Shown: one piece after another, positions 1 to 7,864 of the stretch
How the letters are laid out: each line of letters starts with the position of its first letter
Position numbering within the stretch: the stretch's first letter is position 1
DNA from: Rhodomicrobium sp.
Lineage (GTDB): Bacteria > Pseudomonadota > Alphaproteobacteria > Rhizobiales > HXMU1428-3
Direction: 5' to 3'
DNA: 64,000 nucleotides
Assembly: GCA_021604665.1 (NCBI GenBank)
Contig: BQJK01000001.1
Span: 620,001 to 684,000, forward strand
Made by a program: the position numbers and the translations under genes
Notes under the pieces: model-generated
Seen by the model: only the letters and a program-made list of their open reading frames with translations
Databases searched by the model: none
Told to the model about the DNA's origin: nothing

Positions 1-23
1 GCTTATCAGGGCAGGGTTGAATA

Positions 24-1496
24 ATGAACGGCCATTCGCTGGGATATATATATGGCTGGGGTCTGGCACTCTTTGCGCTGCTCCTGCTCCCGCCATTGCT
101 GGTCGCCACTGGGGCCGGTGAACAACAGGCGGCCATTGGCTTTCTCGTTACAGCCCTCATTTCTGGTTTCATCGGTGGAGCCTTGATCATTGCCCTGAAA
201 AGCAATGAACTCGAGTTAAAGCGCCGTGAGAAAATTTTGCTTATCGTTGGTTTCTGGGTCACCTATAGCTTATTGGGTGCCATCCCTTTTGAAGCCTCCG
301 GTGTCATAACTGAGCGCTTAAACGCCATCTTTGAGGCCACGTCAGGCCTAACAACAACCGGCGTCACAGTTTTAAATGAAATAACAGGCCAACCAAAATC
401 CATCATTTTATGGCGCGCAATGCTAAATTGGTTTGGCGGCTTCCTAACCCTTTTTACAGTCACATTTGCCATCATCCGCATTTTAGGCGCCGAGCGCGCC
501 GAGCAAGAGCTGAACCGTTCAACACCGCAAATTTCAGAAAGCTCGATGCATCTCTACTCATCCTTGCGGCTCATTCTGCCAATTTATCTCGGCTTCACAT
601 TCCTGGGCTTCTTTTTCCTGAATTTCACTGGCATCCCTTCATTTGATGCTCTTTGCCTCACTATGTCAGCCATCTCAACAGGTGGCTTCATGCCGCGAGA
701 TGGCAGTTTCATAACCTATGGCTCACTAAGCGGAATGTATGTCTTAAGCTTTCTAATGGTCATTGGCTCCATTAGTGTGCTGTGGTTAAACTTCCTGATC
801 AAACAGGAATGGTCACGCATGCGCCGCTTTATGGAACCTGTCTGGGTTATGGGTAGCATGGCAATGCTCGCGCTTGTGGTGCTTTGGTTGCGTTATCGTT
901 ATAATTATGGTTCAGATTTCCTCGGTATCAATTTTGAGCTGGCCTCCTCGGTCATGGATGCCGTCTCACTCATTTCAACCACAGGCTTCGCGGCCAATGA
1001 TGATAGCTTCGCATTCATCATTCCCCCCTATATGATGATCATGATATATGTGGGCGGCGGCGTTCTCTCAACCGCCGGTGGGTTAAAAGTCACCCGCATT
1101 TTGTTAATGTTCCGCCAGGCCCATGGCGAGTTGCGCTCCCTTATCTACCCTCATGAAGTCCGCCCGCTTTATCTTAGTAATGAAGATAAAGAGTTCAAAT
1201 ATCTCTCGACTGTCTGGGTAATTTTCGGCTTATCTATCCTCCTTATAATGACCCTTGCGGCCATTCTCGGTGCTTATGGCTTCGGGCTGGAATCAGCCCT
1301 GTTCGCCTCCATCAGCACCTTTTCAAACTGCGGCCATTGTTATGAACAAGCCCGGCTAGTACACACCCTCGATGCTGGCTCAGTGGTAGACCTGGCAGCT
1401 CCCGGCAAAATAGCCATGATCGCCGCAATGATCATAGGCCGGCTGGAGTTTCTGGTTGCCATCAGTTTATTAAACATCTCATTCTGGCGTCACTAA
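24..1496 (+). CDS. trkH: Trk-type potassium uptake protein, membrane subunit TrkH
   Basis: Ion-conducting subunit of the Trk K+ uptake system, which works in the inner membrane with the NAD-binding regulator TrkA. The 490-residue protein is strongly hydrophobic. It shows the four pore-loop signatures of the SKT family: TTTG (about 110-113), STGG (218-221), STTGF (318-322) and SNCG (434-437), each with the filter glycine. A WFGG motif lies near 136-139. The ATG follows a purine-rich stretch, and a TGA at 18-20 may end an upstream gene (in relatives ntrX or trkA) just 3 nt earlier, so it is probably last or internal in an operon. dat follows 35 nt downstream on the same strand. Family assignment is firm; ion preference is inferred. 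Confidence 0.93.
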   Translation: MNGHSLGYIYGWGLALFALLLLPPLLVATGAGEQQAAIGFLVTALISGFIGGALIIALKSNELELKRREKILLIVGFWVTYSLLGAIPFEASGVITERLNAIFEATSGLTTTGVTVLNEITGQPKSIILWRAMLNWFGGFLTLFTVTFAIIRILGAERAEQELNRSTPQISESSMHLYSSLRLILPIYLGFTFLGFFFLNFTGIPSFDALCLTMSAISTGGFMPRDGSFITYGSLSGMYVLSFLMVIGSISVLWLNFLIKQEWSRMRRFMEPVWVMGSMAMLALVVLWLRYRYNYGSDFLGINFELASSVMDAVSLISTTGFAANDDSFAFIIPPYMMIMIYVGGGVLSTAGGLKVTRILLMFRQAHGELRSLIYPHEVRPLYLSNEDKEFKYLSTVWVIFGLSILLIMTLAAILGAYGFGLESALFASISTFSNCGHCYEQARLVHTLDAGSVVDLAAPGKIAMIAAMIIGRLEFLVAISLLNISFWRH

Positions 1497-1531
1497 ACAA
1501 TAATAAAGTTACAACCAAACGGAGACCTTTT

Positions 1532-2395
1532 ATGAGCCGCATCATCTACATAAATGGCGCTTACCAACCATATGAAAAAGCTTCGCTGCATGTAGAAGAC
1601 CGCGCAACACTGTTTGCTGATAGTGTCTATGAGGTTATAGAGATTAAAGAAGGCAAACAGGTAGATAGTGAAGCCCATTTGAAACGGCTCTGCTATTCAA
1701 TGTCAGAGTTAAGCATTGAGCCAGATTTCAGCATCAGAACGCTGCCCTTCATAATTAAAGAGGTCATCCGCCGTAACAGGGTAAAAAATGGTTATGTATA
1801 TCTGCAGATATCAAGGGGCAGAGCAGCAAGAGATTTCATCTTTCCAGATCCAGCAACAACCCCGACCAGCCTGATTATATTTGCAAGATCAAAAAACCCG
1901 GATATTTTGAATGACAAAGCCCGCCGTGGAATAAAAGTCATCACCCACCCGGATATCCGCTGGAAACGACCCGATATTAAATCCACAGCGCTCATCGCCT
2001 CAGTGCTCGCACGGCAGGCCGCCAAAGATAGTGGTGCAGATGAAGCCTGGCTATATAACGATAAAGGCTTCGTCACAGAAGGGGCCGCCAGCAATGCCTG
2101 GATAATAGATAAAAACCAGCATCTCATCACTCACCCGGCCACTTCAGAAATTCTAAAAGGCATAACGAGAGACGGCGTAATGCGGCTTGCTAAAGAGTTT
2201 AACCTCACCTATCAGCAGCGCCCCTTCACGCTAGAGGAGGCAAAACAGGCGAGTGAGGCATTTATCACCGCGGCGACAAATTTAGTGATGCCTGTGACCC
2301 ATATTGATGACTGCCCAATAAATAATGGGCAGCCCGGCCCTGTTGCACAAAAATTACGCAGCAAATTTCATGAATTTGCCCAATTAACAGCATAA
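1532..2395 (+). CDS. dat: D-amino-acid transaminase (fold-type IV PLP enzyme)
   Basis: PLP-dependent class IV aminotransferase of 287 residues, the usual length for bacterial D-alanine/D-amino-acid transaminase, which interconverts D-amino acids and 2-oxo acids and supplies D-Glu/D-Ala for peptidoglycan. The N-terminus (IYINGAYQPYEKASLHVEDRA) is typical, and the PLP lysine is expected in the DIKSTALIASVLARQAA segment near residue 150, followed by the family's DEAWLY and TEGAASNAW motifs. A spaced AAACGGAG ribosome-binding site precedes the ATG. Its place just before hfq is the conserved alphaproteobacterial order. Branched-chain aminotransferase or aminodeoxychorismate lyase are alternatives within the fold, but length, motifs and synteny favour DAAT. 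Confidence 0.87.
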   Translation: MSRIIYINGAYQPYEKASLHVEDRATLFADSVYEVIEIKEGKQVDSEAHLKRLCYSMSELSIEPDFSIRTLPFIIKEVIRRNRVKNGYVYLQISRGRAARDFIFPDPATTPTSLIIFARSKNPDILNDKARRGIKVITHPDIRWKRPDIKSTALIASVLARQAAKDSGADEAWLYNDKGFVTEGAASNAWIIDKNQHLITHPATSEILKGITRDGVMRLAKEFNLTYQQRPFTLEEAKQASEAFITAATNLVMPVTHIDDCPINNGQPGPVAQKLRSKFHEFAQLTA

Positions 2396-2493
2396 TTAGG
2401 AGAAATATGAAGATTTTGCAGGAAAACTTCGTGTAATTAACAAGGTCTGATGCAATAATTTTGAAGCGTAAGGTCGACGAATAGTTCTGTACT

Positions 2494-2526
2494 CAACCAC
2501 ACCACAATGGCGAAGTAGGTGTGGGT
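2494..2526 (+). promoter_or_regulatory. Hairpin in the hfq leader
   Basis: CCACACC is followed, across a loop of about 14 nt, by GGTGTGG; flanking AA/TT bases extend the stem with one bulge. It ends about 35 nt before the hfq ATG and has no T-run, so it is not a clear terminator for dat. It may shape the hfq leader; E. coli Hfq represses its own translation through leader binding, but any such role here is inference. Confidence 0.35.
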
Positions 2527-2560
2527 TAATGAAATGCCACAACAAATAAACGGATAAAAC

Positions 2561-2809
2561 ATGGCTACCGAAAAAAACCAAAACTTACAGGACGCATTTT
2601 TAAATAATGTGAGAAAAAGCAAAACGCCGCTGACAATATTTCTCGTGAACGGCATAAAACTACAAGGTGTAGTAACCTGGTTTGATAATTTCTGCGTATT
2701 GTTGAGACGCGATGGGCACTCGCAACTGGTCTATAAACATGCCATCTCAACCATCATGCCCGGCCAACCTGTTCAACTGTTTGAAGGCGAACCATCTGAA
2801 GACAGCTAA
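2561..2809 (+). CDS. hfq: RNA chaperone Hfq
   Basis: Hexameric Sm-like RNA chaperone that promotes pairing of small RNAs with mRNAs. The 82-residue product has the full Sm1 region ([21 protein letters not shown], about residues 11-31), then [15 protein letters not shown], and the Sm2 signature [10 protein letters not shown] near residues 59-68. The short C-terminal tail is normal for alphaproteobacteria. It lies between dat and hflX, the conserved order, with 165 nt of leader upstream holding a hairpin. The 3' flank contains a long two-part stem-loop, reported separately. Confidence 0.97.
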   Translation: MATEKNQNLQDAFLNNVRKSKTPLTIFLVNGIKLQGVVTWFDNFCVLLRRDGHSQLVYKHAISTIMPGQPVQLFEGEPSEDS

Positions 2810-2843
2810 TCACAGCTTCCAAAAATCAAAAACCAATATTACG

Positions 2844-2918
2844 AGCCATAAGACACTACTAATCAGCGATATTATTAGTATGTCCGCTGATCAGTTTTCA
2901 TGCCCAATTCTTATGGCT
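2844..2918 (+). repeat. Long two-part stem-loop in the hfq 3' flank
   Basis: The outer arms AGCCATAAG (2844-2852) and CTTATGGCT (2910-2918) are perfectly complementary over 9 bp. Inside them, ACTAATCAGCG (2858-2868) pairs with CGCTGATCAGT (2885-2895) over 11 positions with one mismatch, leaving a 16-nt AT-rich loop. There is no T-run straight after the outer stem. It could be a processed 3'UTR RNA, an mRNA stabiliser or a protein-binding site; function unknown. Confidence 0.5.
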
Positions 2919-3060
2919 AGTAATCAAGCCGACTATCATGCTTGCCCATACTGTTTGGTCAACCGCGCTCCCCTAATGGCAATTTCAAAATCACCACCGC
3001 TTCTGGTTTCGGCCTCACTTCTGTTATAGTGTGACAAAGCAGATCGCCCAAACCACCACA

Positions 3061-3076
3061 AAGTGAAACTTCACTT
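3061..3076. promoter_or_regulatory. Inverted repeat upstream of hflX
   Basis: AAGTGAA and TTCACTT are perfect 7-nt arms around a 2-nt centre, 56 nt before the hflX start. Size and position suit a dimeric repressor's operator, but no regulator can be named. Confidence 0.3.
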
Positions 3077-3132
3077 CAAATCCACTCATAAAATACCGCT
3101 AGTGGATCAGCCAGCTGAAAGGCCGCCAGAAT

Positions 3133-4713
3133 TTGAACGAGAAAAATGAAAACGATAATAATAACGAAGAACAGGCCAGCACCCGGCCCGATCATTCAGA
3201 AAATAATCGGCGCGGCCCCGTGGCCTTCCAACTGGAAGAAAAACCGCCTGTACGGGCAATAGTTTTGGTGCCCCACCGGCAAAAATATAAAGCCCAACAA
3301 CAAAACACCAGCACCCGGCAAAAAGATGGGTTTGATAACCGCCCACTCCCCGAACGCTTGGAAGAGGCGACCGGCCTAGCTGAAGCTATCGATCTGAACA
3401 TATTGCACGCCATCACCATCCCAGTTGAAACAACCCGGCCAGCAACCCTGTTTGGCACTGGCAAAGTAAAAGAATTACATAATCTGGTTGAGGATGAAGA
3501 GGCTGAGCTCGTCATTGTTGACCATAGCCTAACGCCCGGACAACAGCGTAATTTAGAGCGCGCATGGAATGTAAAAATTCTCGACAGAACCGGCTTGATA
3601 CTGGAGATCTTCGGGCGTAGAGCCGCCACAAAAGAAGGCCGCCTACAGGTAGAGCTGGCTCACCTCACCTACCAAAAAAGCAGACTTGTGCGTTCATGGA
3701 CCCACCTGGAGCGCCAGCGCGGCGGCAAAGGCTTTCTTGGCGGCCCGGGTGAAACTCAGCTAGAGGCAGATAAACGCCAGTTACAAAATCGGATATTGCG
3801 TCTCACCAAAGATTTAGAGAAGGTCAAAAAAACCCGCGAGCTACACCGGAACAAGCGCCGTCAGGTTCCTTACCCGATCATAGCTCTTGTCGGCTACACC
3901 AATGCCGGTAAATCAACCTTGTTTAACCGGCTAACAGGTGCAGATGTAAAAGCCGAAGACCAACTCTTTGCAACGCTAGACCCAACAATGCGGGCCATCA
4001 CTTTGCCAGAAGGCACAAAGGCCATTCTTTCAGATACAGTTGGCTTCGTCTCAAACCTGCCAACCCAGCTGGTTGCAGCGTTCCGCGCCACATTAGAAGA
4101 GGTGCTGGAAGCAGATGTTATCTTGCATGTTGAAGATGCGTCCAACCCAGCCAGAGAACAGCAGCGGAAAGATGTGCTGGAGATCCTTAAAGATCTCGGC
4201 ATCAACATGGGTGCAGAAAGCAGCCCCATACTTGAGATCTGGAATAAGATCGACCAGCTCGATAAAGATGAACGCGCCAGCCTTGAGCAAACCGCTATAA
4301 ACACCAAACGCGTTTTGCCTGAAGGTGAGGTATACAAAGGACCAATCTTCATTTCTGCGATCACGGGGCGAGGCATAGATAACTTAACGGATATCCTTGA
4401 GGAGATCGTTAGCGAAAAAGAAATTAAACTGGATCTCACCTTGCCGCCGACAGCCGGGCAGATTGTGAGCTGGCTTTATGAAAATGGCACCGTGATACGC
4501 GGTGAAAGCCATGACGATGGTAAAAATGACTATCAAATAACCATGCCCAAAGCCCGAGCAGGGCGCCTTAAAAAACTTTTACAACAACATAAAATCCACC
4601 CGGTACCAGCTGTCTTGAGCCCCAGAAAACCAAAGCCAAAGCCAAAGCTAAAGTCAGATGAAAATAATGATGGCTCAGCGGGGGAAAAATGGACCGTCGC
4701 CATTACGAAATAA
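3133..4713 (+). CDS. hflX: Ribosome-associated GTPase HflX
   Basis: HflX binds the 50S subunit and splits stalled or hibernating ribosomes under stress. The 526-residue protein has an N-terminal HflX domain (about 40-245) with GTGKVKEL and the [15 protein letters not shown] glycine-rich loop near 197-211. The Obg-like GTPase domain follows: P-loop GYTNAGKST (254-262), DTVGF (301-305), NKID (371-374) and the G5-like SAITGRG. The only start before the in-frame stop at 3100-3102 is TTG at 3133; a later GTG near 3220 would lose a low-complexity N/E-rich head of about 29 residues that may not be essential. It converges with mazG, 22 nt apart. The lysine-rich C-terminus (PKPKPKLK) is lineage-specific. 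Confidence 0.93.
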   Translation: MNEKNENDNNNEEQASTRPDHSENNRRGPVAFQLEEKPPVRAIVLVPHRQKYKAQQQNTSTRQKDGFDNRPLPERLEEATGLAEAIDLNILHAITIPVETTRPATLFGTGKVKELHNLVEDEEAELVIVDHSLTPGQQRNLERAWNVKILDRTGLILEIFGRRAATKEGRLQVELAHLTYQKSRLVRSWTHLERQRGGKGFLGGPGETQLEADKRQLQNRILRLTKDLEKVKKTRELHRNKRRQVPYPIIALVGYTNAGKSTLFNRLTGADVKAEDQLFATLDPTMRAITLPEGTKAILSDTVGFVSNLPTQLVAAFRATLEEVLEADVILHVEDASNPAREQQRKDVLEILKDLGINMGAESSPILEIWNKIDQLDKDERASLEQTAINTKRVLPEGEVYKGPIFISAITGRGIDNLTDILEEIVSEKEIKLDLTLPPTAGQIVSWLYENGTVIRGESHDDGKNDYQITMPKARAGRLKKLLQQHKIHPVPAVLSPRKPKPKPKLKSDENNDGSAGEKWTVAITK

Positions 4714-4735
4714 ATCAAGAGGCATAAGAAAGCGC

Positions 4736-5665
4736 TTAATGCTCCAGCTTTTTAGCCGCATCCCACAACGCTTCCATCTCCTCAAGGCTGGCAGCATCTG
4801 CGCTGCGGCCATCAGCGGCAAGCTGTTGTTCTATATACCCAAATCGCCGGCAGAATTTCTCATTTGTGTTGCGGATAGCCGCTTCAGGGTCAATGCGTAA
4901 ATGCCGGGCAAGATTGGCCATCACAAAAAGAATATCGCCAAATTCTTCAAGTGATTTCTGCCGCAAATCAGCCATGTCCTTTTCCAAAGCAGCAGAACCC
5001 TTTGCAGTTAGAGAGGGGGGCACCTCTTTCGCCGCTCGCGCCTCAAGCACCTCTTTCAGCTCGTCAATTTCTTCATATAGCTTTTCTAATACAGGCGCCG
5101 CAGCTGGCCAGTCAAACCCAACTTCAGCCGCTTTTTTCTGTAGCTTAACAGCCCGCGTTAATCCTGGTAGTGCCACCGGCACATCCGCCAGCAACCCATT
5201 TGGTTTTGAGCTGTCAGCCGTTGTTTTTTTTTCCCTCTTTACACGCTGCCACATCTCGCGGATCTCTTCATCACTAGAGAACGTCTCACTGCCAAATACA
5301 TGCGGGTGGCGGCGGATCAGTTTTGATGAAATGGCATGGACAACATCATCAAACGCAAAACAACCTTCTTCCCGCGCCATTTCGGCATGATAAATCACCT
5401 GAAACAACAAATCTCCAAGCTCATCACACAGCGCAGTCCTGTCACCGCTATCAATCGCATCAACAACCTCATAAGCCTCTTCAATCGTGTAGGGTGAAAT
5501 GGACTTAAAATCCTGCTTGATATCCCAGGGACAGCCCCCATCAGGCGCGCGCAGCCTGGTCATAATCTCCTTAAGGTCACCAATATGATATTTACCACCA
5601 GTCTTTTTGCTCCCATCAGGACGAAGCAATGCTTTATCCCCTTGTGGCTTGTTATCTTGGTCCAT
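4736..5665 (-). CDS. mazG: Nucleoside triphosphate pyrophosphohydrolase MazG
   Basis: Hydrolyses (d)NTPs to the monophosphate and pyrophosphate, cleaning the nucleotide pool and, in E. coli, affecting ppGpp level. The 309-residue protein has two MazG repeats. The first begins at LKEIMTRLRAPDGGCPWDIKQ and carries the metal-binding EEAYEVVDAI helix (about residues 57-66); the second lies near residues 190-300 with the EEIDELKEVLEA helix. A roughly 20-residue polar N-terminal extension precedes the conserved domain. It sits convergent to hflX as in many alphaproteobacteria. The hairpin at 5704-5740 separates it from the ribosomal protein genes. Confidence 0.94.
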   Translation of the reverse strand: MDQDNKPQGDKALLRPDGSKKTGGKYHIGDLKEIMTRLRAPDGGCPWDIKQDFKSISPYTIEEAYEVVDAIDSGDRTALCDELGDLLFQVIYHAEMAREEGCFAFDDVVHAISSKLIRRHPHVFGSETFSSDEEIREMWQRVKREKKTTADSSKPNGLLADVPVALPGLTRAVKLQKKAAEVGFDWPAAAPVLEKLYEEIDELKEVLEARAAKEVPPSLTAKGSAALEKDMADLRQKSLEEFGDILFVMANLARHLRIDPEAAIRNTNEKFCRRFGYIEQQLAADGRSADAASLEEMEALWDAAKKLEH

Positions 5666-5703
5666 AACTAAAATGCCTTATCAATTGGTTGTCTTAAGAT
5701 GAT

Positions 5704-5740
5704 AAAAAAAGGAGCCCCACCCGCAGGGTGAAACTCCTTT
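5704..5740 (-). terminator. Rho-independent terminator of rplI
   Basis: Read on the minus strand, AAAGGAG and CACCC arms pair with GGGTG and CTCCTTT arms and are followed by a run of seven T. It lies about 140 nt after the rplI stop and upstream of mazG, so it ends the ribosomal transcript. Confidence 0.85.
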
Positions 5741-5881
5741 ATAATCTATCTGTTTATTTCCATCGACCGTTAGATATCTATAGCAATATAAATAAGCCGT
5801 CAGACCTAAAGCGCTAGGCATAAATTTACCTACAATCATTCGGGTAGAGAGCTTAACCTCTTAACCCGGTTTGATTAGCCC

Positions 5882-6538
5882 TTAAGCGTCTTTGTTTTCA
5901 CCGTCTTCATCATCAGCTTCTTCAGTTGCAGCTTCAGCACTATCTTCAGAGGCGGCTTCACCGTCTAAATCAACACCCTCTTCAAGTTCAGAAGCACCTT
6001 CTTCAAACACTTCTTCAACAGCTGGGGCTTCATCTTCTTCAGCAAATTTATCAATTGTCACATCTTCACCGCGAGCCTGGCGTTCAGCTTCTTCTTCTGT
6101 GCGCGCAACATTGACTTCAACAGTCACTTCAACTTCAGGGTGAAGGCTTACAACAACAGGGTGCAAACCAAGGACTTTGATCGGGCGGTCAAGAAGAACC
6201 TGGTTCCGGTCAAGATGCACACCATTTTCAGAAATCAATTCAGCAATATCACGAGAGGAAACTGAACCATAGAGCTGGCCAGTGTCGCCCGCTTGGCGGA
6301 TAGCAACAAAAGATTGACCGTCAACTTTGCTACCAACCTGTTCAGCCTCACCTTTCAATTCAAGGTTACGGGCTTCAAGATCAGCGCGCTCAGTTTCAAA
6401 GCGCTTCTTGTTTATTTCATTAGCGCGAAGAGCTTTATTTTGTGGCAACAGGAAGTTCCGTGCATAACCGTCTTTAACGGTTACCACATCACCCATTTGG
6501 CCCAATTTGCGAATGCGCTCGAGTAGAATAACGTCCAT
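5882..6538 (-). CDS. rplI: 50S ribosomal protein L9 with long acidic tail
   Basis: L9 binds 23S rRNA near L1 and helps hold reading frame. The start chosen is the ATG giving [13 protein letters not shown], the universal L9 N-terminus, with AGGAGG about 10 nt upstream; the open frame extends 12 codons further but those do not match. The N-domain (1-50) carries [13 protein letters not shown]. The connecting helix and the RNA-binding C-domain run to about residue 150. The last 65-70 residues are almost wholly Glu, Asp, Ala and Ser, longer than the short acidic tails usual in alphaproteobacteria. It is separated from rpsR by about 290 nt including a hairpin. Confidence 0.96.
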   Translation of the reverse strand: MDVILLERIRKLGQMGDVVTVKDGYARNFLLPQNKALRANEINKKRFETERADLEARNLELKGEAEQVGSKVDGQSFVAIRQAGDTGQLYGSVSSRDIAELISENGVHLDRNQVLLDRPIKVLGLHPVVVSLHPEVEVTVEVNVARTEEEAERQARGEDVTIDKFAEEDEAPAVEEVFEEGASELEEGVDLDGEAASEDSAEAATEEADDEDGENKDA

Positions 6539-6830
6539 GGCTATAAGCCTCCTAAATTCAATTAACCAGCCCATCTATTAGGGCAAAGTCATCCAAGGGT
6601 TATCTATAAATTGAAAGGGGAGAACAAGAGATAGCCGGTGAGACGTTCACCAACTGCGCTGTCCCGCTTTCGCGGTTAGAGCATCAACGACCAAAGCGCC
6701 ATTAAAGCCCAACCAGTTAATTCATCAGTTTATCGACTAAGGGCATTGCCCGCAGCCACCAGGGTCACACTTGTCGACTGACCCGGCAAATAAACAAGTG
6801 GGGGAAATAAATCCCCCACCATCAAAAACT
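6539..6830 (-). other. Non-coding spacer / rplI leader
   Basis: About 290 nt between rpsR and rplI with no supportable gene. Next to rpsR is a terminator-like hairpin (6798-6819). The remaining ~250 nt would be the rplI leader and probably holds its promoter. Many Hyphomicrobiales carry a DUF2232 membrane-protein gene here; I see no remnant of it. Confidence 0.55.
6798..6819 (-). terminator. Hairpin after rpsR (terminator or attenuator)
   Basis: GTGGGGG and CCCCCAC are perfect arms around an 8-nt AT-rich loop, 12 nt after the rpsR stop on the minus strand, followed by a T-rich TTGTTTATTTG. It should stop or reduce transcription from rpsF-rpsR into rplI. Confidence 0.65.
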
Positions 6831-7079
6831 TTAGCTGATTACGTAAGGTACCAGACCAAGGAAACGAGCCCGTTTAATGGCCCGTGCCAGTTCGCGTTGT
6901 TTCTTGGCAGAAACAGCTGTAATCCGGCTTGGTACAATTTTACCGCGCTCTGAAATAAAGCGCTGGAGTAATTTTACATCTTTGTAATCAATCTTCGGTG
7001 CATTATCACCAGAGAATGGGCAAGTCTTACGGCGACGATGAAACGGGCGCCGAACGGGTAATTGAGCTATATTTTGCAT
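6831..7079 (-). CDS. rpsR: 30S ribosomal protein S18
   Basis: Small-subunit platform protein that binds 16S rRNA as a heterodimer with S6. The 82-residue sequence has the S18 signature: a basic N-terminus with [10 protein letters not shown], then [43 protein letters not shown]. It lies 15 nt after rpsF, so the partner proteins are co-transcribed. AGGAGCAACAAC provides the ribosome-binding site. Confidence 0.97.
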   Translation of the reverse strand: MQNIAQLPVRRPFHRRRKTCPFSGDNAPKIDYKDVKLLQRFISERGKIVPSRITAVSAKKQRELARAIKRARFLGLVPYVIS

Positions 7080-7094
7080 GTTGTTGCTCCTCGT

Positions 7095-7460
7095 TTAGCG
7101 GTTGTTGTCACGGTGACGTGGGCGACGATCATCGCGGTCACTTTTGCGCATCATTGCAGACGGTCCATCTTCATGGCTCTCAACCCGAACAGTCATAAAA
7201 CGAAGAATATCGCTGGAAATCCGCATAACACGTTCCATCTCAGCAACAGCATCCGGTGACGCGTCAATGTTCAAGAGTGTGTAATGAGCTTTGCGGTTCT
7301 TTTTGATTTTGTAAGCAATTGGCTTCAAGCCCCAATATTCATTCTTGGTAACTTTGCCATTTTCTTTTTCAATGATGTCTTTCAGTTCAGAAACCATAGT
7401 CTCAACCTGAGCGGAAGAAAGTTCCTGACGACCGAGGAGAACATGCTCATAAAGGGGCAT
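7095..7460 (-). CDS. rpsF: 30S ribosomal protein S6
   Basis: Binds S18 and the central domain of 16S rRNA. The 121-residue protein starts [15 protein letters not shown], as S6 does, with the ferredoxin-like fold through [25 protein letters not shown] basic, arginine/aspartate-rich tail ([16 protein letters not shown]) ends it, as in other alphaproteobacterial S6 proteins. First gene of the block; its upstream region is shared with the divergent fabD. Confidence 0.97.
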   Translation of the reverse strand: MPLYEHVLLGRQELSSAQVETMVSELKDIIEKENGKVTKNEYWGLKPIAYKIKKNRKAHYTLLNIDASPDAVAEMERVMRISSDILRFMTVRVESHEDGPSAMMRKSDRDDRRPRHRDNNR

Positions 7461-7864
7461 GAATCTAGCCTTTCATAAATGTTAAAATCTGAATGATCCT
7501 CAATGGCGCAGAGCCGCCGACGAGCCATGAAAGGCCCAACAAACTCGAAAGAGTGAAGACACCGACAACCGGGTTCCGCCGCTTAAAATCGCTTGCTAAA
7601 TCTAGCAAAACATTATGTTTTAAGGGGAAATCACATCAGCCATTGCTGATCTGCCGTTCAGCCTTCAACCATGAAGGATCAAACACTTAAATCTATTAAG
7701 TGAGCTGTGTATATGTGAGATTTGCCTATATTGCAATGGAATTAATGCCCAAAAAGCTTAAAAATCTAGGCTGGAGATTTAAAACATAAGGAAAAAGGTT
7801 GCTTTTTACCAGAAGAGACGATTAAAAGAGCAAAATTTTAAATCAAGCAGAGTTAAGGGGCAAA
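7461..7864. other. Divergent rpsF / fabD control region
   Basis: 404 nt without a gene. The rpsF-proximal part holds a GC-rich hairpin candidate (7503-7528). The middle has a perfect inverted repeat AAAACAT-T-ATGTTTT (7607-7621). The fabD-proximal part has AAATCT/AGATTT arms around 7 nt (about 7761-7779). All are plausible regulatory sites without known ligands. Promoters for both directions must lie here. Confidence 0.5.
7503..7528 (-). promoter_or_regulatory. Candidate rpsF leader hairpin
   Basis: On the minus strand ATGGC and GCCAT close an element containing CGTCGGCGGCTC, about 45-70 nt before the rpsF ATG. Some bacterial rpsF leaders bind the S6:S18 complex through a hairpin with a CCG bulge; the CG-rich loop makes that worth testing, but the stem is only 5 bp. 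Confidence 0.22.

Larger units (their letters stand above)
2810..3132 (+). other. hfq-hflX intergenic region
   Basis: A 323-nt stretch with no convincing gene. It holds a 75-nt stem-loop (2844-2918) and a 16-nt inverted repeat (3061-3076) 56 nt ahead of hflX. The open frame running over it from inside hfq is a shadow. hflX may have its own promoter here; I could not place -35/-10 boxes with confidence. Confidence 0.6.

Noticed and set aside
2941..2973. Possible heat-shock (sigma-32-like) promoter ahead of hflX: CTTGCC and CCCCTAAT
   Set aside because: The spacing is about 23 nt, too long for that class, and the -10 match is poor.
2712..3029. 105-codon open frame overlapping hfq and its 3' flank
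   Set aside because: It starts inside hfq in another frame and its translation has no coding character; the stem-loop explains the conserved-looking part.
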